This document shows positions 27,323-36,613 of a DNA stretch of 64,000 nt, one piece after another. Source of the stretch: Paenibacillus bovis (GTDB lineage: Bacteria; Bacillota; Bacilli; Paenibacillales; Paenibacillaceae); contig NZ_CP013023.1 in NCBI RefSeq assembly GCF_001421015.2, positions 4,023,501 through 4,087,500 on the forward strand, read 5' to 3'. A program made the translations under genes and the position numbers. Below the pieces are notes generated by a model. The model had not been told where the DNA came from, did no database searches, and was given only the letters and a program-made list of their open reading frames with translations. Within the stretch, counting starts at the first letter, position 1; each line of letters opens with the position of its first letter.

Positions 27323-27955
27323 ATGGAACTTCAACTCGCTCTGGATCTTGTAAATATCCCGGAAGGTATCGCACTTGTTAAAGAAGTGGAGCCTTTTATC
27401 GATATCGTGGAAATCGGTACACCTATTGTTATTAACGAAGGCCTGCATGCCGTTAAAGCCATGAAAGAAGCTTTCCCTAATCTGAAAGTACTGGCTGACC
27501 TGAAAATTATGGATGCCGGTGGTTATGAAATCATGAAAGCATCCGAAGCTGGTGCAGATATTATCACTGTACTGGGTGCAAGTAACGATCTGACAATCAA
27601 AGGTTGTGTAGACGAAGCCAAAAAACAGGGTCGTAAAGTACTGGTTGATATGATCAACGTTAAAGATATCGCTAGCCGTGCCAAAGAACTGGACGAGCTG
27701 GGCGTAGACTATATCTGCGTACACACTGGCTATGACGGTCAAGCTGCCGGTCAGAATCCTTTCGAAGATCTGGCAACAATCAAAAGCGTAGTTAAAACAG
27801 CAAAAACAGCAGTAGCTGGCGGTATTAAACTGGCAACGATGCCAGAAGTAATCAAAGCCAACCCTGATCTGGTTATCGTTGGCGGCGGCATCACCAGCCA
27901 AGACGACAAAGCGGCAGCAGCTTCCCAGATCCGCGAACTGATCGCTCAGGCGTAA
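27323..27955 (+). CDS. hxlA: 3-hexulose-6-phosphate synthase
   Basis: 210 aa, exactly the family length. It is an OMP-decarboxylase-like barrel that condenses formaldehyde with ribulose 5-phosphate. The start MELQLALDLVNIPEG, VEIGTPIVINEG, the metal-site LADLKIMDAGGYE and VHTGYDGQAAGQNPFEDL match HPS. The phosphate-binding AVAGGIKL and VIVGGGIT motifs are present. AGGAGG precedes ATG 27323. It is 4 bp from hxlB. Confidence 0.95.
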   Translation: MELQLALDLVNIPEGIALVKEVEPFIDIVEIGTPIVINEGLHAVKAMKEAFPNLKVLADLKIMDAGGYEIMKASEAGADIITVLGASNDLTIKGCVDEAKKQGRKVLVDMINVKDIASRAKELDELGVDYICVHTGYDGQAAGQNPFEDLATIKSVVKTAKTAVAGGIKLATMPEVIKANPDLVIVGGGITSQDDKAAAASQIRELIAQA

Positions 27956-27959
27956 GTAG

Positions 27960-28532
27960 ATGAGTACACTGACTGGCATTTCCGGACATTTTGAACGGAT
28001 TATTCAGGAACTGCAGGGTACACTGGCAGCGATTCCGGCCGATCAGGTAGAACAGCTGACCGAGCAGATTCTGAATGCACGCAAAATATTCACTGCAGGT
28101 GCCGGACGATCAGGCTTGATGGCCAAAGCGCTAGCGATGCGTCTGATGCAGCTGGGACTCGATGCTTATGTAGTAGGCGAGACAGTAACTCCGCGGGCTG
28201 GTAAAGGAGATCTTCTGATTATTGCTTCCGGTTCGGGTGAAACCCAGGGACTTCATATTATGGCCCAAAAAGCCGGCAAAGAAAATGTACAGCTCGCTGC
28301 TGTTACCATTTTTCCGGATTCTTCAATCGGCAAACTGGCGGATTGGGTCGTACAGGTTCCCGGTTCTCCCAAAGATCCGGCGGATCAGGGAAGTTATGAA
28401 ACAGTACAGCCGATGGGTTCCCTGTTTGAGCAAACGGTACTGCTGTTGTTCGATGCCATTATGCTGCGTCTGATGGAAAAACGCGGCGGCGATTCGGCAG
28501 CGATGTTTACCAATCATGCTAATCTGGAATAG
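27960..28532 (+). CDS. hxlB: 6-phospho-3-hexuloisomerase
   Basis: 190 aa. It is a SIS-domain protein: FTAGAGRSGLMAKALAMRL, VVGETVTPRAGKGDLLIIAS, GSGET and the GSLFEQ motif that holds the catalytic glutamate. It converts 3-hexulose 6-phosphate into fructose 6-phosphate, completing formaldehyde assimilation or detoxification by the RuMP steps. The start lies 4 bp after hxlA with no strong ribosome-binding site, so translation is probably coupled to hxlA. Confidence 0.94.
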   Translation: MSTLTGISGHFERIIQELQGTLAAIPADQVEQLTEQILNARKIFTAGAGRSGLMAKALAMRLMQLGLDAYVVGETVTPRAGKGDLLIIASGSGETQGLHIMAQKAGKENVQLAAVTIFPDSSIGKLADWVVQVPGSPKDPADQGSYETVQPMGSLFEQTVLLLFDAIMLRLMEKRGGDSAAMFTNHANLE

Positions 28533-28586
28533 CCTGTCGGTATGATCAATCTCATGACCGTACTTTGTTTAAGAATATAAAACCAG

Positions 28587-28627
28587 AAATCCAGTTCTCC
28601 TATTCAACAGGAGGCTGGATTTTTTGG
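28587..28627 (+). terminator. hxlAB terminator
   Basis: AAATCCAG (28587-28594) pairs with 28615-28622, with an inner CTCCT/AGGAG stem, then TTTTTTGG. It lies 55 bp past the hxlB stop. Confidence 0.85.
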
Positions 28628-28874
28628 TCATTAATACATAGTGCAGAACAATATTCATAATCTCGTTCTATGAAAAGAATAAGGATACACTTTGTATTTT
28701 TCATATAAATGAACTATACTATTAGTTACGCTATTAAAGTAACATAGTATTAAAAAGTTACGAAATATCAGATCAGATAAACTTACGACCTTCTTGCACC
28801 TTTGCTGCTTTTTGCTTTTTGGCAGAGTTTTCATCTTAGCAGCACGGCCCAAATACAAATCGAGGTGAACATTC

Positions 28875-29894
28875 ATGTTGAAATTAGGCGTGCTTGACCA
28901 GTCTCATATTAATGAAGGACATAATGCTACCAATGCATTGTCCAATACACTCCAGCTTGCTCAGGCTGCAGATGAACTAGGGTATTCCCGCTTTTGGATG
29001 TCCGAGCACCATGCTTCTCCCAGTCTGGCTCATTCCAGTCCCGAAATCATGATCTCTCATGTAGCATCCCAGACCAAGCGTATCCGCGTCGGCTCCGGTG
29101 GCATCATGCTGCCTCATTACAGTGCCTATAAGGTCGCCGAGAATTTCCGGCTGCTCGAAGCGCTCTATCCCAACCGGATCGATCTGGGTGTAGGACGTGC
29201 ACCAGGTGGAATGCCGCTTGCCACACGTGCGCTGCAGGAAGGCAAATTCCCTTCTATGCACAGTGCTGACCGCTACCCACAGCAGATTGTCGATCTGATC
29301 GGCTATCTGAATGACGCTACACCATCCGATCATCGGTTTGCCGGATTGATTGCCGAACCGAGCATTTCTACGACTCCCGAGCTGTGGCTGCTTGGCTCAA
29401 GCGGCGGTACAGCAGAACTGGCGGCGATGACTGGCGCTTCCTATGCATTTGCCCAGTTTTTTGGTACAGCTGGCGGTGAAGAAGCAGTAGCCCACTACAA
29501 GGAGAACTTCCAGCCGTCCGTTATGGCTTCTGCACCCAAGTCACTAGCGGCAATTACGGTCTCTTGCGCAGAGACCGAAGAAGAAGCCGAGTATCATATG
29601 CGCAGTAATGATCTCTACTTCCTGATGCTGCGCGAGAATCGTCCTATGCCGTATCTGCCTTCTGCCAAAACGGCAGCAGAATATCCGTATACAAGCACTG
29701 AAAAAGCACATATCGAAGATACCCGCCGCTTCCGTGTAGTCGGTACACCCGATCAGGTTCGCGAGAAACTGCTGCGTTTTGCTGCTGATTATCAAACAGA
29801 TGAGCTGCTGATCGTGTCGGCGATTCATGATAATGAAGCACGTATTCGTTCCTATCGACTGCTGGCTGAAGCTTTTCAATTAGGTCAACATTAA
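28875..29894 (+). CDS. Luciferase-like flavin-dependent monooxygenase (LLM class)
   Basis: 339 aa. It is a bacterial-luciferase-type barrel of the MsnO8/YddN-like group: LGVLDQSHINEG start, the RFWMSEHHASPSLAHSSPEI segment, VGSGGIMLPHYS, IDLGVGRAPGG and the C-terminal GTPDQVREKLL. It would use FMNH2 and oxygen on an unidentified small substrate. GAGGTG precedes ATG 28875. It is monocistronic, with its own terminator downstream. Confidence 0.9.
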   Translation: MLKLGVLDQSHINEGHNATNALSNTLQLAQAADELGYSRFWMSEHHASPSLAHSSPEIMISHVASQTKRIRVGSGGIMLPHYSAYKVAENFRLLEALYPNRIDLGVGRAPGGMPLATRALQEGKFPSMHSADRYPQQIVDLIGYLNDATPSDHRFAGLIAEPSISTTPELWLLGSSGGTAELAAMTGASYAFAQFFGTAGGEEAVAHYKENFQPSVMASAPKSLAAITVSCAETEEEAEYHMRSNDLYFLMLRENRPMPYLPSAKTAAEYPYTSTEKAHIEDTRRFRVVGTPDQVREKLLRFAADYQTDELLIVSAIHDNEARIRSYRLLAEAFQLGQH

Positions 29895-29941
29895 TCCAGC
29901 CATCGCTTTTCTGATTGAGAATTGATACTGTCGACAAAGCA

Positions 29942-29998
29942 AAACCCAACCAAAAAGCAGTCGCTGATTTGTGCAGCGCTGCTTTTTTGGTTGGGTTC
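29942..29998 (+). terminator. Strong terminator after the LLM gene
   Basis: An 18-19-bp inverted repeat (AACCCAACCAAAAAGCAG at 29943-29960 with 29979-29997) includes a TTTTTT tract in its right arm. The loop is 18 nt. Nothing else is seen between it and kptA except AT-balanced filler. Confidence 0.8.
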
Positions 29999-30157
29999 AC
30001 CTATTTCAGAATCCTTTATGTTACAGAAGTCGGTGGGCAAAGATTAATTTTATACAATCGTCCCATGCTGCTAGACAATCCATATAAGCTTGTACAACCA
30101 TTGGATGGGTATAGGCTTGATCACTGGCGCGCTTCCTGATGGAAATGGATTCATGGT

Positions 30158-30709
30158 CTATGACGATACTTTACTGATGCATTGTGCAGGTATCCGGTCA
30201 CACAGCCAGACACCATGACCAGCATTGTAAAATAAAATATCTTCGGCTCCCTCTGCTGTTGTATTGATTTTCAGCAATACCAGCTTTCCTTTTCGTTTGC
30301 CAGCCAACTCGGCAAAATCGGTCTTTTCGGATAAATGTACATATCTTCTGCCCATTGGACGAAGTCCTTCCTGTTCAATCACTGCCCAGGCTTGTACCGA
30401 CGTACCATGATACAGCATTTCAGGTGGCTGGGAAGGTTCATAATGAATAGCCGGACGGCTATGCCCATATCGTGCACGAATCCGGTTATCTATAATCTCA
30501 AAGCGCTGCTTATCCGAACGTGCTACCACATAACGGATATGCTCCTCGGTGACAAAGCTCCATTTACGCTCTTGGCCAATCACCTGTACGAGTTCACTGA
30601 TCGGACAGGCGGCATCTTCATCCAATACAATGCCATACTGTTCGGGCGAGTGTCGCAGAATCAGGCTAATCCATTTGCTGAGCTGTTTTTCCTGCTGTTG
30701 TTCCAACAT
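30158..30709 (-). CDS. kptA: RNA 2'-phosphotransferase (KptA/Tpt1 family)
   Basis: 183 aa, the E. coli KptA length. It transfers a 2'-phosphate from RNA to NAD, giving ADP-ribose 1''-2''-cyclic phosphate. The winged-helix start LSKWISLILRHSPEQYGIVL and VTEEHIRYVVARSDKQRFE are typical. The ART-fold half has LYHGTS, YVHLSEK and a Glu-containing end. Bacteria have no known 2'-phosphate splice product, so the natural substrate is not established. The ATG has GGAG 8 nt upstream. Confidence 0.92.
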   Translation of the reverse strand: MLEQQQEKQLSKWISLILRHSPEQYGIVLDEDAACPISELVQVIGQERKWSFVTEEHIRYVVARSDKQRFEIIDNRIRARYGHSRPAIHYEPSQPPEMLYHGTSVQAWAVIEQEGLRPMGRRYVHLSEKTDFAELAGKRKGKLVLLKINTTAEGAEDILFYNAGHGVWLCDRIPAQCISKVSS

Positions 30710-30810
30710 TCATCTTGCTCCTTTCCCGTCGAATCATGTTCATTTACAATTTGAAATGTTAGTATGAATATATCATACATATAGATATTTTTTGAAATAG
30801 GAGAGAAATC

Positions 30811-32016
30811 ATGCAAAATACAGTATCACCGCAACAAACGGCTCCACAAAATGACCGCTTCCCTGCTGCATTGTTCTGTCTGACAGCCGGTGCTTTTGCG
30901 ATTGGGATGACCGAATTTGTTATTATGGGACTGCTGCCCAATGTAGCCAATGATCTGGGCGTAACGATCCCGCAGGCCGGGCAGCTGATTACCGGTTATG
31001 CGCTTGGTGTAGCCGTAGGCGCTCCCATCCTCACTATTGCGACCAATCGTATCGCCCAGAAGCAGCTGCTTTGTCTGCTAATGGCTATTTTTATTATCGG
31101 TAATCTGGTAGCTGCTCTTGCACCCAGTTACGGCCTGCTAATGGGCTCCAGACTGGTGACAGCGCTGGCTCATGGTACATTTCTCGGTACAGGCTCATTA
31201 ATCGCTGCCCGCCTGGTACGACCAGACAAACGCGCTGGAGCGGTATCTATGGTACTCGCCGGGCTTACCATTGCCAATATTATTGGCGTTCCTTTTGGTA
31301 CACTGATCGGACAGCATTTGGGCTGGCGTGCTTCTTTTGGCGCAATTACGGTGATGGGCGTTATCTCGCTGTTAGGAATTATATTCCTTATTCCGCGTAT
31401 CGAACAAGCAGCACAGCCAAGCCTGTCCAAAGAAGTGCGCAGTCTGCTGCAGCCACAGGTGCTGCTGATTCTGCTGACTGGTGCTTTTGGCTGCTGCAGT
31501 ATGTTTACAGTATTTACGTACATTACACCGATGCTAACAGATGTATCCGGCTTCCAGGAAAGCAGTGTCACCTGGATTCTGGTTATGTACGGGATCGGAG
31601 TAACGCTGGGCAATATTGTCGGCGGCAGACTCGCTGACTGGAAACTGATGCCTTCCATTATTACCATTTTTGCTATTCTGTCCTTGATGCTGATCATTCT
31701 GTCAGGTGTGCTGCATATGCCGTGGCTGGCTCTTGTATTCATCTTTTTGTGGGGTGCGGCTGCTTTTGGCATTATGCCGGGGATACAGCTGCGCATTATG
31801 AATCTGGCTCATGAAGCTCCACGGCTCGCAGCGACCTCCAGCCATTCTGCTCTCAATCTGGGTAATGCAACCGGAGCTTTCCTAGGTGGTGTGGTGATTA
31901 CCCATGCAGGACTGGTCTATGTGCCGCTGGTTGGCGGTTTGATTGCTGCTGTCGGAATGTGCGGAGCAATACTCAGTTACTATATGGTAGAAAAAAAGAA
32001 AAGACATTCGGCCTGA
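30811..32016 (+). CDS. MFS efflux transporter (AraJ/YdhP-like)
   Basis: 401 aa with 12 hydrophobic segments. AIGMTEFVIMGLLPNVANDL is the signature start of the arabinose-efflux/YdhP group of drug:proton antiporters, followed by GQLITGYALGVAVGAPIL. It would export sugars or drugs. AGGAGAG precedes the ATG. The gene is divergent from kptA, and its terminator overlaps the stop codon. Confidence 0.88.
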   Translation: MQNTVSPQQTAPQNDRFPAALFCLTAGAFAIGMTEFVIMGLLPNVANDLGVTIPQAGQLITGYALGVAVGAPILTIATNRIAQKQLLCLLMAIFIIGNLVAALAPSYGLLMGSRLVTALAHGTFLGTGSLIAARLVRPDKRAGAVSMVLAGLTIANIIGVPFGTLIGQHLGWRASFGAITVMGVISLLGIIFLIPRIEQAAQPSLSKEVRSLLQPQVLLILLTGAFGCCSMFTVFTYITPMLTDVSGFQESSVTWILVMYGIGVTLGNIVGGRLADWKLMPSIITIFAILSLMLIILSGVLHMPWLALVFIFLWGAAAFGIMPGIQLRIMNLAHEAPRLAATSSHSALNLGNATGAFLGGVVITHAGLVYVPLVGGLIAAVGMCGAILSYYMVEKKKRHSA

Positions 32017-32030
32017 GCCGGATGTCTTTT
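31999..32030. terminator. Bidirectional terminator between MFS gene and hscC-like gene
   Basis: AAAAGACATTCGGC pairs with GCCGGATGTCTTTT around a 4-nt loop. The MFS stop codon is inside the hairpin. It serves the two convergent genes. Confidence 0.85.
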
Positions 32031-32077
32031 GCTTATGTGTATCCTTATTTGTATATTTTACAGAGCCTTGATCAGCA

Positions 32078-33781
32078 TTAATAATCAAACCATTTTTCCA
32101 ATTGTTCCAGCTGCTTTTTGAATTCTGCTCTGGCTGCTTTTAATTTATGTTCATCCTGCAGAGCTAGTACATTTTCGAATTTGCGAGTCCAGAATTCGAT
32201 CTCCCGACGCTTTTCACCGAGCGTTTCTTCATATAATCGTTCGGCCTGTGCCAGCAGCAACCGATTTTCTATACGATCGCGGGGATGAATCTTGATATCC
32301 TTGAGCTGCTCCAGACGCTGGCGGATTTCTTCTGACGAGATTTTACCCGGCTCTTTTTCAATAATAAGGGTACGAGTTACTCCGGTACTGACTACAGTTA
32401 CTTCAACCTCCAGAATACCATTGATATCATACGTGAATCGTACTGCAAAGACCTGCTCTCCTGCAGCCCCCCGAGGAACATCCAGACGAAGCTCACCAAT
32501 CTTTACATTATTTTTGACTTTCCGACTTTCTCCCTGGAAGATATTCAGTTTAACTTGCTGCTGATTATCATAAAGGGTACAAAATTCTTCCACTTTACTT
32601 ACCGGAATTGGCGTATTACGCTCAATGATTGGGGAGAAATGCCCTTCATCATAGCCGCCTGCATCGGTAGCATGAGTTGTCTCTATCCCTAGTGTAAATG
32701 GACAGACATCGGTCAGAATAACCTCTTTGAGCGCTTCATTGCGTTCCTTGAGCGCTACCTGAATCACAGCACCCAGCGCAACCGCCTCATCGGGATTGAT
32801 CTGTGTAAAAGGAAGCTGGCCGAACATCTTGCTGATCACCGAGCGAATCATAGGCATGCGTGTAGCACCGCCAATCAGGATAACCGCATCGAGATCTTCA
32901 GGAGATAACTGTGCATCCCGTATAGCACGCTCTACAGGATGACGCAGACGGAGTATCAAAGGCGCTGCAATTTGCTCAAATTCATCGCGATCTATCTCCA
33001 GCTCGTATTGCTGCTTGCCCTTTGTAAATACCATCTGTCCTCGTCCTGGATGCGTACTGATCTCGCGTTTACAGATTTCTGCCTGCTTGAATAAAGCAGA
33101 GCGCTCCTTGGAATCCAGCGATTCCTCATCCAGATTATGTATAGCGATAAAATGGGATATCAGCAGCTGGGTAAAATCTTCACCACCCAGATAATTATCT
33201 CCGGCAATTGATTTGACTTCCATTACGCCTTCAAAAAACTCAAGAATGGAAACATCAAATGTTCCTCCGCCCAGGTCGAATACCAGAAAAGTCGTCTCAT
33301 CCTGTTGTTCATGCAGTCCATACGAAATAGCAGCTGCTGTCGGCTCACTGATCAAGCGTTCTACCTTCAAGCCTGCCAGCTCGGCTGCACGCCGGGTCAT
33401 CCGGCGCTGAGTATCATTGAAGTACGCTGGTACGCTAATCACAGCTCCGGTTACCGGATGTCCCAGATGCGCTTCGGCATCTTCTTTCAATGAACGAATA
33501 ACAAACGAGGACAGTTCTTCCGGTGTAAATGTATACCTGCCGAGCGGATAGCGCTTCTCGGTTCCCATATAACGCTTAAAGGCAGAAGCAGTGACCTGCG
33601 GATGAGTAATCATACGTTCCTTGGCGATCTGACCGACCAGAACCTCCCCGTTATCATCCACGCTCACAACAGAAGGAGTTAGATATTTACCAAGTACATT
33701 GGGAATCAGCTTTGGTCCAGCTTCGGTCCAGCAGCCTACCAGACTATTTGTTGTTCCCAGATCAATTCCGATCATTGTCAT
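32078..33781 (-). CDS. Hsp70-family chaperone, HscC-like
   Basis: 567 aa, shorter than DnaK (~610) and close to E. coli HscC (556). The ATPase domain (~1-370) has the phosphate-1 loop IGIDLGTTNSLVG, FDLGGGTFDVS and ILIGGATRMP. The substrate domain has PFTLGIETTHATDAGG and a shortened helical lid without the EEVD-like acidic tail. The gene follows a DUF1266 gene and a membrane J-domain gene. E. coli has the same trio (hscC with djlB/djlC and DUF1266 ybeR/ybeU), so this is a dedicated HscC-type system, not the main DnaK. Confidence 0.88.
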   Translation of the reverse strand: MTMIGIDLGTTNSLVGCWTEAGPKLIPNVLGKYLTPSVVSVDDNGEVLVGQIAKERMITHPQVTASAFKRYMGTEKRYPLGRYTFTPEELSSFVIRSLKEDAEAHLGHPVTGAVISVPAYFNDTQRRMTRRAAELAGLKVERLISEPTAAAISYGLHEQQDETTFLVFDLGGGTFDVSILEFFEGVMEVKSIAGDNYLGGEDFTQLLISHFIAIHNLDEESLDSKERSALFKQAEICKREISTHPGRGQMVFTKGKQQYELEIDRDEFEQIAAPLILRLRHPVERAIRDAQLSPEDLDAVILIGGATRMPMIRSVISKMFGQLPFTQINPDEAVALGAVIQVALKERNEALKEVILTDVCPFTLGIETTHATDAGGYDEGHFSPIIERNTPIPVSKVEEFCTLYDNQQQVKLNIFQGESRKVKNNVKIGELRLDVPRGAAGEQVFAVRFTYDINGILEVEVTVVSTGVTRTLIIEKEPGKISSEEIRQRLEQLKDIKIHPRDRIENRLLLAQAERLYEETLGEKRREIEFWTRKFENVLALQDEHKLKAARAEFKKQLEQLEKWFDY

Positions 33782-33817
33782 ACTATGATTGCTCCTTTCG
33801 ACAGAACGGTTTCTTGA

Positions 33818-34480
33818 TTAGGCAAAGGATTGCTTCCAAAAACTTACGGTATACAATAGACTTTTCGCTGAAGTGATCATTTTGGTAAATGCAATTTTGT
33901 GCTTGGCCATATGTTCGGGATCGGCTTCTGTCTGCACATATTGGACACCTATCATATAACCGAGTACATAATCGTGGGGTCCCGTAATTTCCTGTTGAAT
34001 CTGCTGTATAATCCGGGAAACATAATGATTTTTTTCGTCTTGGGTCAGATAGCCGGCCATTGCACCAGCATAAGCCGAATAAAGAGCCAAAGCATAATCA
34101 TACGCTACTATCCCCGCAGCAGGAGCAGAATAGAGATATTGATAAACGACTCCTGCCTGGTAACGTGTCGTTGAATCTGCCGCAAGACGATGGATATACG
34201 CTTGGCAGGCAGAATCGGTCATCATCGAGAAGCGCTTGTGCAGCATATTGTATTCCTCGCGATATCCTGTCTCGATGATCCAGTCCATATGCCGTATCAT
34301 ACTTTCCTTATCCCCAATATGCCAAAAGACTTTGAGAGAATTCCGGCAATTTGTTTTATTTCTGACAAGCAGTTTTGGATTCTGCTGAAAATATTCACTA
34401 TACTGCAGACTGGATGATCCGTAGATCGATAACAAAGCCAACCCGTCTTTTGTCAGCATCCGCTGTTTTTTTGCAATCAT
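33818..34480 (-). CDS. DUF1266-like protein
   Basis: 220 aa from ATG 34480 (GGAGGG 6 nt upstream). It has the DUF1266 pattern: a Trp-Ile-containing helix (VFWHIGDKESMIRHMDWIIE), AYDYALALYSAYAGAMAGYL and a following charged helix near YVSRIIQQI. It resembles E. coli YbeU/YbeR, which also sit with hscC and djl genes. It may be a substrate or cofactor of the Hsp70/J-protein pair. Biochemical function is unknown. It is 26 bp after the J-domain gene and 36 bp before hscC-like. Confidence 0.7.
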   Translation of the reverse strand: MIAKKQRMLTKDGLALLSIYGSSSLQYSEYFQQNPKLLVRNKTNCRNSLKVFWHIGDKESMIRHMDWIIETGYREEYNMLHKRFSMMTDSACQAYIHRLAADSTTRYQAGVVYQYLYSAPAAGIVAYDYALALYSAYAGAMAGYLTQDEKNHYVSRIIQQIQQEITGPHDYVLGYMIGVQYVQTEADPEHMAKHKIAFTKMITSAKSLLYTVSFWKQSFA

Positions 34481-34506
34481 TCTATTCCCTCCTTTGCTGG
34501 TTTTGT

Positions 34507-36414
34507 CTAATATCTGCCAAATTTCCATGCCTGATACACACCCTGCAGGAAAAAAGTAAACAATAAAAGGATCAGAAAAACATAAAATTTGATGATCGAA
34601 GGAGCAGGCGGCAGCGTGGATAAAGCCTTGCCTTCCTTGGCCTGAATATAATAAGAGGTTAACGGATACCCTTCCAGCGAATTGGATGCATAACCCAACA
34701 TTTTTTTCTTTATTACGCCTAACTGATCGGATGGCAGTGGGTATGCATTTCCGGTCAGCTCGGCTGGCTGGTTATTATACAGCTTGGTAGCTGTCTCATA
34801 ATTGACACTTACCGGTACCGAATATTGTCCCAGACGAACCACATACAAGTAACCGCTGGCGTTGAATACATTGTTCGCTTTGGCTTTGGCAGAAGACATA
34901 ATAAACGTTTCCCCATGTACCCAGTTCAGCAGCTGCATATCGGTATAGGTTCCGCCTTTGGCATATACGTGAACCGGATCACCGGGCTGCAGACTCGACA
35001 GATCGGCACCTGTTTTGACTTCGTGAATTTCTGTAGGCCTCAGGTATTCTGTTAGTAAATGTCCCGTAGTGGATGGATAGGTATACCAAATCACTACGCA
35101 AAGAAGTCCCATGAGCAGCATTACAGGCCACTTTTCCCTCAGCAGTATTCCGAAAAACCGCTTAACCCGAACAGCTGTCGTCCAGCGGCCAAGCTCCAGG
35201 TTCAATAAGGTGCGCTGCTCCGGTTTTCCTTTTTCCAGCAGCATGGTCTGTACTTCGGCCAACAGCAGAATGGCTTCTGCATGAGCAGGCTGAGAGCGAA
35301 GTACCGTCTGACAGAAGGACTCTGCCTGCTCCCACTCCTGTCGCTTCATATCAAGACGAGCAGCTGCAAGCAGCAGCTGCGTTTCAGTAGGATAACGTTC
35401 CAAAAGCTGCCTTAGATAGGCTTCATTCTCCTGTGCATCTTTATCCGTCTCCAGTAAACGGAAATAAAGCAGGTGAACTGTTTTGTCATCTGGTCTATTC
35501 TGAAGCCAGCTACTGCATAGCGCAGCTGCCTGTTCCCGTTCTTCATTCAGCATATGGTACTGTATCCGGATTCGGAGCAGATCGGCATCATCCTGTATTA
35601 ATTCCATTGCCTGCACAATCCTGCTTCCAGCTTCTTTCATTTCACCCATCATTAATTCGGAATAGGCAGCTGCTCGACAGAATAGATAATGCTCCATATC
35701 CTTGTCCGCATAACGTCCTAACCAGGTATAGCCTTCATCCGTCTCGAATGAAGCGCTAAACATATGAAAATAAACGCGCGGATAACGAGTAGCAAAATAG
35801 GAATCATCCTCTTCCATTTGCTGCGCCCAATTGAATGTACGTTCCAATAGACTCCATACAGCCGGTGGTAGATAATGATGTTCTTCCAGGAAATCAAGCA
35901 ATCGTTCGCCAATCTCCTCCTGCATACTTATATTCCATACCGCTGGACGATTCATTAGCTCCATCCAGTTCTTCAGCTCGACGCGCATCGCGAAGTTGCT
36001 GTATAACTTGGCAGTCTGCTCCATGAATTCTTTTACGATATTATTTTCCTCGATCACTGCCTGCTGCCAGTTCAGTCGGGATAATAAATGTAATTTTTTA
36101 TGATTATCTGACTCATCATCCTCCGCCAGAGTGAGACCAGGTCCTTTTTCAAGATGAAGATTCTGTCGGCTATCTTGTTTATATGTAGATTGCACCAAAT
36201 GATCATGTTCGGCGCTCGGTTCCTGGATTGTGCTGGAGTCTGAATCTTGATGAGTGCGTGCCCATTGAACTGCTTTGTCGTACGCTTCCCTTAATTGCTG
36301 GTAGCCTTCGGGATCGTCTTCGGGATGTGTCTGCTTGAGCAGGCTGGCATAGGCTTTTTTGATTGCGCGAATATCATTGGTTTTTTCTATCCCCAGCTGC
36401 ATCCATATGTTCAT
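34507..36414 (-). CDS. Membrane-anchored J-domain protein with TPR-like repeats
   Basis: 635 aa. The N-terminal ~60 residues are a J-domain: IWMQLGIEKTNDIRAIKKAY, then an HPE in place of the usual HPD (TKQTHPEDDPEGY-type segment near residue 35). A long helical middle (~110-400) has TPR-like helices (AAARLDMKRQEWEQAESFCQ). One membrane segment is near 430 (VMLLMGLLCVVIWYTY) and another is at the C-terminus (FYVFLILLLFTFFLQGVY). DjlB/DjlC of E. coli are also membrane J-proteins that drive HscC. The HPE variant needs checking, since the Asp is normally needed to stimulate Hsp70. It heads the three-gene operon. Confidence 0.82.
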   Translation of the reverse strand: MNIWMQLGIEKTNDIRAIKKAYASLLKQTHPEDDPEGYQQLREAYDKAVQWARTHQDSDSSTIQEPSAEHDHLVQSTYKQDSRQNLHLEKGPGLTLAEDDESDNHKKLHLLSRLNWQQAVIEENNIVKEFMEQTAKLYSNFAMRVELKNWMELMNRPAVWNISMQEEIGERLLDFLEEHHYLPPAVWSLLERTFNWAQQMEEDDSYFATRYPRVYFHMFSASFETDEGYTWLGRYADKDMEHYLFCRAAAYSELMMGEMKEAGSRIVQAMELIQDDADLLRIRIQYHMLNEEREQAAALCSSWLQNRPDDKTVHLLYFRLLETDKDAQENEAYLRQLLERYPTETQLLLAAARLDMKRQEWEQAESFCQTVLRSQPAHAEAILLLAEVQTMLLEKGKPEQRTLLNLELGRWTTAVRVKRFFGILLREKWPVMLLMGLLCVVIWYTYPSTTGHLLTEYLRPTEIHEVKTGADLSSLQPGDPVHVYAKGGTYTDMQLLNWVHGETFIMSSAKAKANNVFNASGYLYVVRLGQYSVPVSVNYETATKLYNNQPAELTGNAYPLPSDQLGVIKKKMLGYASNSLEGYPLTSYYIQAKEGKALSTLPPAPSIIKFYVFLILLLFTFFLQGVYQAWKFGRY

Positions 36415-36550
36415 TTACTTTTTCCTCATTTCCATATCTTCTCAATCGCTTTATTCTATAAGAAGTTAGCGATCAAGCTAACCATACAAAAGTCGTATTT
36501 TTGCAGAATACTATACGTTACACTATATAACTTGCATAGTTGTGCAAAAG

Positions 36551-36586
36551 AAAAAATCCGCCTGGACACCAGAGTCCCAAGCGGAT
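36551..36586 (-). terminator. Terminator of the YitT-family gene
   Basis: ATCCGCCTGG (36556-36565) pairs with CCAAGCGGAT (36577-36586) including G-U pairs. It is followed on the minus strand by TTTTTTC. It lies 27 bp past the stop. Confidence 0.8.
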
Positions 36587-36613
36587 CATACTTATTATTT
36601 ATCGGTTATTCAT

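Noticed and set aside
28655..28876. 73-codon minus-strand frame upstream of the LLM gene
   Set aside because: It covers the promoter region of the LLM gene and lacks a start signal.
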